Shown here: piece after piece, positions 14,580-22,366 of the stretch
Numbering within the stretch: the stretch's first letter is position 1
Layout of the letters: each line of letters begins with the position of its first letter
Assembly: GCA_903904275.1 (NCBI GenBank)
Contig: CAIVBX010000057.1
Coordinates: 1 to 22,841 of the forward strand
Source: an uncultured Pseudomonadota bacterium
GTDB taxonomy: Bacteria; Pseudomonadota; Gammaproteobacteria; Methylococcales; Methylomonadaceae
Direction of reading: 5' to 3'
DNA: 22,841 bases
Position numbers and translations under genes: made by a program
Notes under the pieces: model-generated
What the model was told of the DNA's origin: nothing
What the model saw: the letters and a program-made list of their open reading frames with translations, nothing else
The model's database searches: none

Positions 14580-16691
14580 TTAAAAAGCACTGCTTATTTT
14601 GAAATTACTTACAGTTTGCGTGAGGTTGCATGTTTGCTTTTCTAGTGATTCAGCCGCAGAGGCGGCTTGTTCAACTAATGCCGCATTTTGTTGTGTCATA
14701 TCATCCATTTTTTGAACTGCAAGATTGATTTGTTGAATGCCTGCAGTTTGTTCCGCAGATGCGTTAGTAATGGCGTTAATCGTTTGGCTAACATTGTCAA
14801 TTGAACTCACGATTTCTTCCATCGTTTTCCCTGCACGTTCGACGAGATTTGTTCCGTCTGCGATGGTTTCAGCAGAATCACTGATTAAATGTTTAATTTC
14901 ACCTGCGGCGGCAGCGGCACGTTGCGCCAAACTTCTGACTTCTGTTGCCACAACGGCAAAACCACGACCTTGTTCACCTGCGCGAGCCGCCTCGACAGCC
15001 GCATTCAACGCTAAAATGTTAGTTTGAAACGCAATGCCATCAATCACCGAAATAATATCGACAATTTTACGAGATGATTCGCTAATGTTTTCCATTGTTG
15101 TGACAACTTGATTCACCACTTGTACGCCTTTTTGTGCAATATCCGACGATGATAATGTCATGGCATTTGCTGTCGTTGTACTTTCACTGTTACTCAATAC
15201 TGTAAATGTCAGTTTTTGGATGCTTGTGGCTGTTTCTTGCAAACTTGCCGCTTGTTCCTCTGTTCGGTGCGATAAATCATTATTTCCCATTGCAATTTCT
15301 TGTGCTGCTGTTCCAATGATGTCGCTTGCCTCTTTAATTTCTTTAACCAACGCTTTTAAATTATCAACTGTGCCATTCATTGCATCTTTGGTTTGACCAA
15401 ACGTGCCTGGATAATCATTTGTAATTTTGTGCGTTAAATCGCCTTCCGACAAAGCATTTGCCACACGCAATATATCGTTAAAACCCGTATCGCAAGTGTC
15501 AATCAAGGTGTTTAAATTTATGAGCATATCTTTAAACATAAAATTAAAACGTGACGCATCACTGCGTTTTGAAAAATCGCCTTGTGCGCTAGCGACAGCT
15601 AGCATTTTAATTTCACTGTTAATTTCAAGTAATGCAGCTTTTACAGCATCAATCGCATCGGTAATTTTTCCTTTTTCTTCAGGTAATCGCGCCATATCAC
15701 ACTCAAAATTGCCTTGTGCATATTGCGTTACGATTTCAACAACTTGCGTGTTGATGTCTATATGACACTGCACTAATTCGTTAGTGTCTCGAGCCATTTC
15801 ACTGTAAGCACCTTTGAATTTTGCGTAATCAATTTTTTCACTAATAAAACCGTCTTGATGTTTTTTTGTCATGACACGTTGCGCGTCAATAAAACCTAAA
15901 ATCGTTTCTTGCATCACTTTTAATGTAAAAAGCAGACTATTTTTATCATTTGTTTTGATATTCAATTGAGATGAAAAATCGCCTAGAGAAACTTTTTTGA
16001 CTTCGTTAATCGCGTCGGTTAATTCACCACCTAATTGTTTGCTTAAATAACGCGAAAAAATTAAACCAATAACAACGCTGATAATAAAACCAAATGAAAT
16101 CAAAGCAGTCATCCAAATCAAACTGTTTGAATACATTTGAATCGATTCTTTAACCGTATTTTCAGCATAGCCACTCTTGAGCGCGTCTAATTCGGCTATT
16201 TTTGCATCGATAACTTTGCCAATCGGTTCTTGAACTTTACGAATTGCCGTAAATTCGGGCGAAGGTTCCATTAAATTTTGATTCACAATTAAGTCAATCA
16301 TTTGCAAAAGCAATCCTTCCCATTCTGTGGTGACTTTGTAAATTTCTTGAACTAACGCTTTGCCTTTTTCGTCATAAAACACTTCACTACTTTGGTTTAA
16401 ATCTTCTTTGTAAAGGGCGATATTTTTTCTCGCCATGTCTGCGTATTTACGTTTTTCTTCGGGCGTTTTAGCAAGCAACGCATCACGCCAACGACGACCA
16501 GCGTCTAAACGTTCGCTTTTCATTTCTTTTAGATGCGCGACACCGAGCAATTCTTTGTAATACATCCTACCAATGTAGCTGTTTAGATGACGTGTATTCA
16601 TTGCACCAACAACGCCAATCGATAAACCAATGAATGAAATGATGAGAAAACTTGAGACTAATTTTGTTCCTAATTTTATGTTGCCGAGCAT
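14580..16691 (-). CDS. Chemoreceptor with 4HB sensor and poly-HAMP linker
   Basis: A 703-residue methyl-accepting chemotaxis protein. TM1 (about 11-31) and TM2 (about 190-213) flank a 4HB sensor whose conserved patch is RRWRDALLAKTPEEK, more divergent than in the two downstream paralogues. A HAMP chain with GDFSSQLNIK, GNFECDMARLPEEK, GDFSKRSD and GDLTHKITNDYPGTF units follows, then a signalling domain with the Tsr-like tip. The methylation patch is SLQETATS with an encoded Gln. It has no CheR pentapeptide and probably depends on neighbours for methylation. Only 2 bases separate it from the stop of the upstream receptor, and its ribosome site is weak, so translational coupling is likely. Confidence 0.93.
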   Translation of the reverse strand: MLGNIKLGTKLVSSFLIISFIGLSIGVVGAMNTRHLNSYIGRMYYKELLGVAHLKEMKSERLDAGRRWRDALLAKTPEEKRKYADMARKNIALYKEDLNQSSEVFYDEKGKALVQEIYKVTTEWEGLLLQMIDLIVNQNLMEPSPEFTAIRKVQEPIGKVIDAKIAELDALKSGYAENTVKESIQMYSNSLIWMTALISFGFIISVVIGLIFSRYLSKQLGGELTDAINEVKKVSLGDFSSQLNIKTNDKNSLLFTLKVMQETILGFIDAQRVMTKKHQDGFISEKIDYAKFKGAYSEMARDTNELVQCHIDINTQVVEIVTQYAQGNFECDMARLPEEKGKITDAIDAVKAALLEINSEIKMLAVASAQGDFSKRSDASRFNFMFKDMLINLNTLIDTCDTGFNDILRVANALSEGDLTHKITNDYPGTFGQTKDAMNGTVDNLKALVKEIKEASDIIGTAAQEIAMGNNDLSHRTEEQAASLQETATSIQKLTFTVLSNSESTTTANAMTLSSSDIAQKGVQVVNQVVTTMENISESSRKIVDIISVIDGIAFQTNILALNAAVEAARAGEQGRGFAVVATEVRSLAQRAAAAAGEIKHLISDSAETIADGTNLVERAGKTMEEIVSSIDNVSQTINAITNASAEQTAGIQQINLAVQKMDDMTQQNAALVEQAASAAESLEKQTCNLTQTVSNFKISSAF

Positions 16692-16693
16692 TT

Positions 16694-18664
16694 TTAACGA
16701 CCCATTTTGAAATTTCCAACTGTACTGGACAAATTACGCGCTTGATCTTCAAGAGCTTCGGCGGCGGCAGCCGCTTGTTCAACTAAAGCTGCATTTTGTT
16801 GTGTGACATCGTCCATGGCTGAAATCGCTTGATTGACTTGTTGAATACCTGAGTTTTGTTCAACAGACGCATTTGTAATCGCGTTAATTGTTCGACTTAC
16901 GTTTTCAATTGAATTCACAATGTCTTCCATTGTTTTACCTGCTCGCGCCACCAATTGTGAGCCGTCTTCAACTTTCTCAACCGAATCACTAATTAAATGT
17001 TTAATTTCACCTGCAGCGGCAGCCGCACGTTGCGCTAAACTTCTGACTTCGGTTGCAACGACTGCAAAACCGCGCCCTTGTTCACCTGCTCGGGCGGCTT
17101 CGACAGCCGCATTTAACGCTAAGATGTTGGTTTGGAAGGCAATTCCATCAATTACCGTAATAATATCAACGATTTTTCGCGAAGAATCGTTAATGCCTTC
17201 CATTGTTGAAACAACTTGATTGACAACTGAAACCCCTTTTCGTGCAATTTCTGATGAAGCAAGTGCCAATTCATTTGCGTGTTTTGCATTTTCACTATTT
17301 GCATAAACCGTTGACGTAAGTTCGTGCATACTCACGGCAGTTTCCTCCAAACTTGAGGCTTGTTCTTCTGTTCGTTGAGATAAATCATTATTACCCGCTG
17401 CAATTTCTTGTGAGGCAGTATTGATAGTTGTCGTGGAATCTATAATTTCACCGACCAAGTTTTTTAAATTTGCAACAGTTCCATTTAACGCATTTTTAAC
17501 GTCGTTAAATGTCCCCGCAGGATAATTTGTCGTAATCGTTTGTGTTAAATCACCTTTGGACAAAGCATTTGATAATCGTAATGTATCGTTAAATGCCGCG
17601 TCGCTGGTTTGAACTAACATATTTAAATTCATTAGCATTTCTTTAAAAATGAATTCAAATTTATCGGTGTTAGCGCGTTTTGAAAAGTCGCCTTTCGCAC
17701 CTGCTGAAGCGAGCATTTCAATTTCTTTACTTACACCAACTAATGATTTTTTAACGGCTTCAACGGCTTCCGTAATTTTGGCTCTTTCGGCGGGTAATTT
17801 TTCAAAACTGACTGAAAAATCGCCGTGTGCATATTGCGAAACTACATCAACAACGTGCATTTTGACGTCAATGTGCGATTTGACTAATTCATTTATTTCA
17901 TCCGCTATTTTTCCAAATACACCAGGTAATTTACTCGAATCAATCCGTTCGCTGATAAATCCTCGTGAATGTTTTTGGGCTAATTCTTGTTGTGCTTGAA
18001 CGAAAATTTTGAGCGAATTTTGAATCCGTTCCATAGAGTGAAATAAGACATTTACAAAATCATCATCTTCATCAATGATTTCAGAACTTAAATCGCCTTC
18101 GGAAATCCGTTCGGCAATCTCAGAAACGGTGGCTAAATGCACCAATTCTTTTTTAAATTGCAACGCTAACAACACTAAAATCGCCGATTCAAACACCACA
18201 AAAGCGGCATGTAAAAAAACAATACCGAAATCTGCCCCGTTTCTAAATACCCAAATACCATAATTAGAGGCTTGTAAAAAATTGAATACCAAATGATGAA
18301 CCGCAATTAAAGCTGCCGCATAAACAATCACTTTCCAATCACGGTAAGCGAGTAAAAATGCCAAAATTGCAAAAACGCCAAAGTGCATTTCAATCAAACC
18401 GTGGCTGGCTTGAATATGAATAGCGACGTTAAATACCAAACCCGTGGCAATCGCGATGCGTAAAAAAAGTGAACCAGGTACTGCTTTCCAAATAACGAAC
18501 GGTACAATAAAAGCGGGAACAGCCACCAAAATTGCCATCAATAATTCGCCGTAAAAAAAACCAATTCCGACAGAAATTAAAAACAAAAAACCCAACGTAA
18601 AAATCATGATTTTGTCGGTTTGAGCGCGAATGGGTTTAAGTAAATTTTCTTCGTTAATTTTCAT
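16694..18664 (-). CDS. Chemoreceptor with six-helix, His-rich membrane sensor
   Basis: A 656-residue methyl-accepting chemotaxis protein with no periplasmic domain. Residues 18-170 form about six membrane helices, so sensing is probably within the membrane. Histidines cluster in this region: His83, His88 and His94 (AIHIQASHGLIEMHFG) and His123-His124 (AVHHLVFNFL), suggesting metal or haem binding or a quinone-linked role; this is inference. Then come a HAMP (171-222), further HAMP-like units near GDFSVSFEKLP, GDFSKRANTD and GDLTQTITTNYP, and a signalling domain with the standard tip and SLEETAVS methylation patch. The ATG overlaps the stop of the microprotein gene as ATGA. The signalling half is closest to that of the CZB receptor three genes on, not to its direct neighbour. 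Confidence 0.92.
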   Translation of the reverse strand: MKINEENLLKPIRAQTDKIMIFTLGFLFLISVGIGFFYGELLMAILVAVPAFIVPFVIWKAVPGSLFLRIAIATGLVFNVAIHIQASHGLIEMHFGVFAILAFLLAYRDWKVIVYAAALIAVHHLVFNFLQASNYGIWVFRNGADFGIVFLHAAFVVFESAILVLLALQFKKELVHLATVSEIAERISEGDLSSEIIDEDDDFVNVLFHSMERIQNSLKIFVQAQQELAQKHSRGFISERIDSSKLPGVFGKIADEINELVKSHIDVKMHVVDVVSQYAHGDFSVSFEKLPAERAKITEAVEAVKKSLVGVSKEIEMLASAGAKGDFSKRANTDKFEFIFKEMLMNLNMLVQTSDAAFNDTLRLSNALSKGDLTQTITTNYPAGTFNDVKNALNGTVANLKNLVGEIIDSTTTINTASQEIAAGNNDLSQRTEEQASSLEETAVSMHELTSTVYANSENAKHANELALASSEIARKGVSVVNQVVSTMEGINDSSRKIVDIITVIDGIAFQTNILALNAAVEAARAGEQGRGFAVVATEVRSLAQRAAAAAGEIKHLISDSVEKVEDGSQLVARAGKTMEDIVNSIENVSRTINAITNASVEQNSGIQQVNQAISAMDDVTQQNAALVEQAAAAAEALEDQARNLSSTVGNFKMGR

Positions 18665-18816
18665 GGTAACTTCTCATTTTTTAAAATAAAACAATGTGGT
18701 GGCGTTGTATCATTTAACGCCATCCAGCTGAGTATTCCTGCGCTGTAAAGAAACCATGTAATAAATAAAATTCTTAACGCATATTGGTTATTGAATAATG
18801 CTTTTATTTTTGTCAT
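18661..18816 (-). CDS. 51-residue single-span membrane microprotein between uspA and the receptor
   Basis: A short frame on the - strand begins MTKIKALFNNQYALRILFIT and has one hydrophobic helix (about residues 13-33, LRILFITWFLYSAGILSWMA), a basic N terminus and a short polar tail with one Cys (PPHCFILKNEKLP). Its ATG overlaps the uspA stop as ATGA (18813-18816), and its TGA overlaps the receptor's ATG as ATGA (18661-18664). It fills the gap exactly. GAGAAG inside its 3' end gives the receptor a Shine-Dalgarno. Such double stop-start coupling is unlikely by chance and argues for a translated gene. I recognise no family; the predicted topology is N-in. It could partner the six-helix receptor or UspA. 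Confidence 0.68.
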   Translation of the reverse strand: MTKIKALFNNQYALRILFITWFLYSAGILSWMALNDTTPPHCFILKNEKLP

Positions 18817-19253
18817 TTCGGTAATCGAATCGCCAAAACGTCACAAGGCGTGTGATGTAAAATTCCGTTTGCCGTCGAACCTAGCAATAATGCTAAACCG
18901 TGTCTTCCGTGTGAACCGACGATAATTATATCGACCGATTCTTTTTCAGCTAAAGTACAAATTTCATCTTCAGGTGAACCCCAAATTAGCCAACGTTGGT
19001 TTTCTGGCACATTCAATTCTTGTCCAATGTGATTAAGATGATTTTTCTCGATTTCAAGCAACTTATTTTCAATTTCATAATCCAAAGGAATTATGGTGCC
19101 ATAACTCATATCAGGCATTGGAATGTTATCCAAAACATGAACGAGGCTGATTTTTGCTTTGTTTAACAAGGCAATGTCACGAGTACGTTGAATGATAAAA
19201 GGGGTATCTTCTGAAAAATCAACAGCGAGGAGAATATGTTTATAGGTTTTCAT
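18813..19253 (-). CDS. Universal stress protein, UspA family
   Basis: A 146-residue cytoplasmic protein with the Usp fold: N-terminal YKHILLAVDFSEDT, and the ATP-binding G-2x-G-9x-G-S/T motif as GSHGRHGLALLLGSTAN near the C terminus. The nucleotide-binding type is thus predicted. It is the first gene of the run that continues through the microprotein and four chemoreceptors, and it sits directly behind a near-consensus sigma54 promoter. The link to receptors suggests a stress or energy-state role, but no ligand or target can be read from the sequence. Length is typical for a single-domain Usp. Confidence 0.93.
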   Translation of the reverse strand: MKTYKHILLAVDFSEDTPFIIQRTRDIALLNKAKISLVHVLDNIPMPDMSYGTIIPLDYEIENKLLEIEKNHLNHIGQELNVPENQRWLIWGSPEDEICTLAEKESVDIIIVGSHGRHGLALLLGSTANGILHHTPCDVLAIRLPK

Positions 19254-19306
19254 TGAGAGAATCCAAAATTAAATGTTTAAAATGCAAAGTGAGTTTAAAC
19301 CGAATT

Positions 19307-19324
19307 CTGCAACTTGCGTGCCTT
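19307..19324 (-). promoter_or_regulatory. Sigma54 (-24/-12) promoter of the uspA-chemoreceptor operon
   Basis: On the - strand AAGGCACGCAAGTTGCAG has GG (19321-19322) and GC (19309-19310) exactly 10 bases apart. It matches the consensus TGGCACG-N4-TTGCA everywhere except the first T. The expected start is about 45 bases before the uspA start codon. Activity would need an enhancer-binding activator; no obvious paired upstream site was found in the about 45 bases before the typA terminator. Confidence 0.6.
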
Positions 19325-19366
19325 TAATCAATTTGGAAAACGAAATTGATTGTTGAAATTTAGACA

Positions 19367-19405
19367 CAAAAAAAGCGCAAGACTAAAATTTTAGTCTTAC
19401 GCTTT
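19367..19405 (-). terminator. Intrinsic terminator of typA
   Basis: A long stem centred on the perfect 20-base palindrome AAGACTAAAATTTTAGTCTT (19379-19398), extended by GCG/CGC after one C-A mismatch and by A/T runs. On the - strand it is followed by a T tract. It lies 15 bases after the typA stop. It also separates typA from the uspA operon. Confidence 0.85.
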
Positions 19406-19419
19406 TTGATTACAAAAAA

Positions 19420-21237
19420 TTAAGCGTTACTTTTGCCCGCGCGTTTGCGTTCGTTTTCAGTCAATAATTTTTTGCGTAAGCGAATCGATTTTGGTGTGAC
19501 CTCAACCAATTCGTCATCAGAAATGAATTCTAACGCTTGTTCGAGCGTTAATTTTTGAATTCTTGCCAACACTAAACTTTCGTCAGTACCCGATGCGCGA
19601 ACGTTGGTTAATTGTTTTGGTTTACAAGGATTAACACACAAATCGTTGGTGCGTGAATGCAAACCAACAAGCATTCCTTCATAAACTTCGTCGCCGTTCA
19701 CAAGCAACAATTCGCCGCGTTCTTGCAATGGATGCAACGAATACGTTACCGCTTTGCCTGAAATCATTGAAATCATAACGCCGCGCATACGACTTCCGAC
19801 ATCACCCGCTTTCATTGGACCATAATGGTCAAAAACGTGATAAAGCAAACCTGAACCTGACGTTGCGGTCATAAATTCGGTTTGGAAACCAATTAAACCG
19901 CGTGATGGCATCATATATTCCAAACGAATACGACCTTTTCCATCGGGAACCATATTGGTTAAATCGCCTTTGCGATCGCCCAATTTTTCCATGATGGTAC
20001 CTTGATGTTCTTCTTCGACTTCGATTGTTACCATTTCAAACGGTTCACATTTTTTGCCGTCGATTTCTTTCAAAATTACTTCTGGACGTGAAACGCCCAT
20101 CTCAAAACCTTCACGACGCATATTTTCGATTAACACCGACAAATGCAATTCGCCACGACCTGAAACTTGGAATTTATCTGGGTCAGCAGTGTCTTCAACG
20201 CGAAGCGCAACGTTATGTTGTAATTCTTTTTGCAAACGATCACGAATTTGACGTGTCGTTACGAATTTACCTTCGCGTCCTGCGAATGGTGAATTATTGA
20301 CTTGGAAAGTCATCGAAACGGTTGGTTCATCCACTGACAACGGTGTCATGATTTCAACTAATTCTGGGCTGCAAATCGTGTCTGAAATTTCTAATTTTTC
20401 GATACCTGCAAAGGCAATAATGTCACCAGCGCGAGCTTCTTGAACTTCGACACGTTCTAAACCATGGAAACCATAAACTTGCAACATACGACCACGACGT
20501 TCAACGCCTTCACGGTTCACGATAACAAGTTGTTGATTGGGTTTAATGATGCCGCGTTGAATACGACCAATCCCGATAACGCCAGTGTAAGTGTTGTAAT
20601 CAAGGCTGGTCACTTGCATTTGGAACGGGCCATCGATGTTTACAGGTGGAGGGCTAACTTTGTCTACGATTGTTTGGAAAAGCGGTGTCATGTCGCCGCC
20701 TGAAACAGTTGGTTCTAAACCTGCATAACCGTTAATCGCTGACGCATAAACGATTGGGAAATCAAGTTGTTCATCGGTTGCGCCTAAACGGTCGAATAAA
20801 TCGAATGTCTGGTCTACAACCCAATCAGGACGTGCACCTGGGCGGTCAACTTTGTTAATGACAACGATGGGTTTTAAGCCTAAAGCAAAGGCTTTTTGGG
20901 TTACGAAACGAGTTTGCGGCATTGGACCATCAACGGCATCAACCAACAATAAAACCGAATCCACCATCGATAAAACACGTTCTACTTCACCGCCGAAGTC
21001 AGCGTGTCCTGGGGTGTCTACGATGTTGATGTGGTAGCCGTTCCAATCAAGCGCTGTGTTTTTTGCCAAAATGGTAATGCCGCGTTCTTTTTCGATGTCG
21101 TTTGAATCCATGACGCGCTCGGTCACTTTTGAATGCGCGGCAAAGGTTCCCGATTGTTGCAATAATTTGTCCACGAGGGTGGTTTTACCGTGGTCAACGT
21201 GGGCAATAATTGCAATGTTTCTTAGTTTTTCAATCAC
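19420..21237 (-). CDS. typA: Ribosome-associated GTPase TypA/BipA
   Basis: A 605-residue translational GTPase of the EF-G/LepA class that binds the ribosome and is needed for growth at low temperature or under stress and for 50S assembly. G motifs: IAHVDHGKTT (G1), RGITI (G2), DTPGHADFGGEVER (G3), NKVDRPGARPD (G4) and SAINGYAG (G5). The BipA-specific C-terminal half is present, including GRGELHLSVLIENMRREGFE and MPSRGLIGFQTEF. The start codon is GTG at 21237, with an in-frame TAA a few codons upstream and AAGAG as a weak ribosome site. Length is normal. Confidence 0.97.
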   Translation of the reverse strand: MIEKLRNIAIIAHVDHGKTTLVDKLLQQSGTFAAHSKVTERVMDSNDIEKERGITILAKNTALDWNGYHINIVDTPGHADFGGEVERVLSMVDSVLLLVDAVDGPMPQTRFVTQKAFALGLKPIVVINKVDRPGARPDWVVDQTFDLFDRLGATDEQLDFPIVYASAINGYAGLEPTVSGGDMTPLFQTIVDKVSPPPVNIDGPFQMQVTSLDYNTYTGVIGIGRIQRGIIKPNQQLVIVNREGVERRGRMLQVYGFHGLERVEVQEARAGDIIAFAGIEKLEISDTICSPELVEIMTPLSVDEPTVSMTFQVNNSPFAGREGKFVTTRQIRDRLQKELQHNVALRVEDTADPDKFQVSGRGELHLSVLIENMRREGFEMGVSRPEVILKEIDGKKCEPFEMVTIEVEEEHQGTIMEKLGDRKGDLTNMVPDGKGRIRLEYMMPSRGLIGFQTEFMTATSGSGLLYHVFDHYGPMKAGDVGSRMRGVMISMISGKAVTYSLHPLQERGELLLVNGDEVYEGMLVGLHSRTNDLCVNPCKPKQLTNVRASGTDESLVLARIQKLTLEQALEFISDDELVEVTPKSIRLRKKLLTENERKRAGKSNA

Positions 21238-21295
21238 TTTTTGTACTCTTAGTTAAATAAAATTTGGGTTTTAGCTATTTTAGTTTCGGAATGTT

Positions 21296-21688
21296 TCAAC
21301 TCTGTTGCCAAGGCAAATTTGCAAATCGCCAGCCGTTTAAATTTCCGCGCTGTTTATTTTCATCTAACGCGCCTTCAAAACCTTCAGCAATGTTGATTAG
21401 GTTTGTATAACCCGATTGCTCAAGCAACGCTGCCGCTTCTAACGAACGTTGACCACTTCGGCATAATAATAAAATGGGCGTATTTGGATTAGTTGCAACT
21501 TGACGAACTTGCGCGACAAAATTCGGATTTTGTTGCCAATCTGGTGCTTCTTTCCAAGGAATATGAATGGCTTTCTGTGGGTGTCCAACAAATAAATGTT
21601 CCATTTTCGTCCGAACATCAATCAAGACTGCCGCTGAATTTTGCTGCAAAAAGTCCCACGTTTGTTGTGGATTTAAATTTTCAATCAT
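21296..21688 (-). CDS. Single-domain rhodanese-like sulfurtransferase
   Basis: A 130-residue rhodanese domain with N-terminal LIDVRTKMEHLFVGHPQ-AIHIPW and the active-site loop LLCRSGQRSLEAA, whose Cys would carry the persulfide. The C-terminal NIAEGFEGALDENKQRG is typical of the small stand-alone forms. The CRSGQR loop has the six-residue length of sulfur-transferring rhodaneses rather than arsenate-type or Cdc25 enzymes. It lies 58 bases upstream of typA on the same strand with no terminator between. Sulfur donor and acceptor are unknown. Confidence 0.93.
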   Translation of the reverse strand: MIENLNPQQTWDFLQQNSAAVLIDVRTKMEHLFVGHPQKAIHIPWKEAPDWQQNPNFVAQVRQVATNPNTPILLLCRSGQRSLEAAALLEQSGYTNLINIAEGFEGALDENKQRGNLNGWRFANLPWQQS

Positions 21689-21823
21689 GGGAAAAATTCC
21701 AAAAGTTAAAATAATCTGCCGCTATTATCGCATTCATTGACGATTTTGGCGCGTCTAAGGCAGAAATTAACACTGAATTCTGCTATCTTTGCCGCTTTAA
21801 ATAACTCGCTATCCTTATCATTT

Positions 21824-22366
21824 ATGAACCTAATCACTACCCCTATTTCTGATTTACTTATTTTTGAACCCAAAGTTTTTGGCGATGCTCGCGGCTTTTT
21901 TTTGGAAAGTTTTAATCAAAAAACATTTCAAAATTTAACAGGTTTAGATGTGAACTTTGTACAAGACAATCATTCGCGCTCGTCTAAAAATGTGTTGCGA
22001 GGTTTGCATTATCAAATTCAAAATCCACAGGGAAAATTAGTGCGTGTTGTGAGTGGAAGCGTTTTTGATGTCGCGGTCGATTTGCGAAAAAGTTCACCTA
22101 CATTCGGAAAATGGCACGGTGTTGAATTAAGTGAGGAAAATCATTGTCAATTTTGGGTTCCCGCAGGTTTTGCACATGGTTTTGTCGTGTTATCCGAAAC
22201 TGCCGATTTTCTTTATAAAACAACAGAGTATTACGCGCCACAATTTGAACGTTGTTTGCGTTGGAATGATGAAGAAGTTGGTATTGAATGGAATGTTTCA
22301 GAGCCGCTTTTATCTGCAAAAGATGAGCAAGGTTTGTCATTGCAAGATGCTGAGGTGTTTGCATGA
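21824..22366 (+). CDS. rfbC: dTDP-4-dehydrorhamnose 3,5-epimerase
   Basis: A 180-residue cupin enzyme that epimerises C3 and C5 of dTDP-4-keto-6-deoxyglucose, the third step of dTDP-L-rhamnose synthesis for O-antigen or exopolysaccharide. Motifs: LLIFEPKVFGDARGFFLESF, DNHSRSSKNVLRGLHYQ with the catalytic His in the last, VDLRKSSPTFGKW, and WVPAGFAHGFVVLSE. The frame is open upstream to a TTG at 21737, but the ATG at 21824 gives the family's usual N terminus (MNLITTPISDLLIF) and length. Its stop overlaps the next start as ATGA. Confidence 0.95.
   Translation: MNLITTPISDLLIFEPKVFGDARGFFLESFNQKTFQNLTGLDVNFVQDNHSRSSKNVLRGLHYQIQNPQGKLVRVVSGSVFDVAVDLRKSSPTFGKWHGVELSEENHCQFWVPAGFAHGFVVLSETADFLYKTTEYYAPQFERCLRWNDEEVGIEWNVSEPLLSAKDEQGLSLQDAEVFA

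Noticed and set aside
10454..17219. Recurring + strand open frames opposite the receptor signalling domains (for example 10454-10657, 12599-12862, 14737-15027, 16920-17219)
   Set aside because: They occur at homologous places because the four receptors share codons there. They are antisense shadows with no ribosome sites or family likeness.
21759..21784. GCAGAAATT/AATTCTGC inverted repeat before rfbC
   Set aside because: It is imperfect and short, with no T run or known operator; it could be chance in AT-rich sequence.
21737..21823. N-terminal extension of rfbC from a TTG codon
   Set aside because: Not part of the RfbC family; the ATG at 21824 gives the normal N terminus and length.
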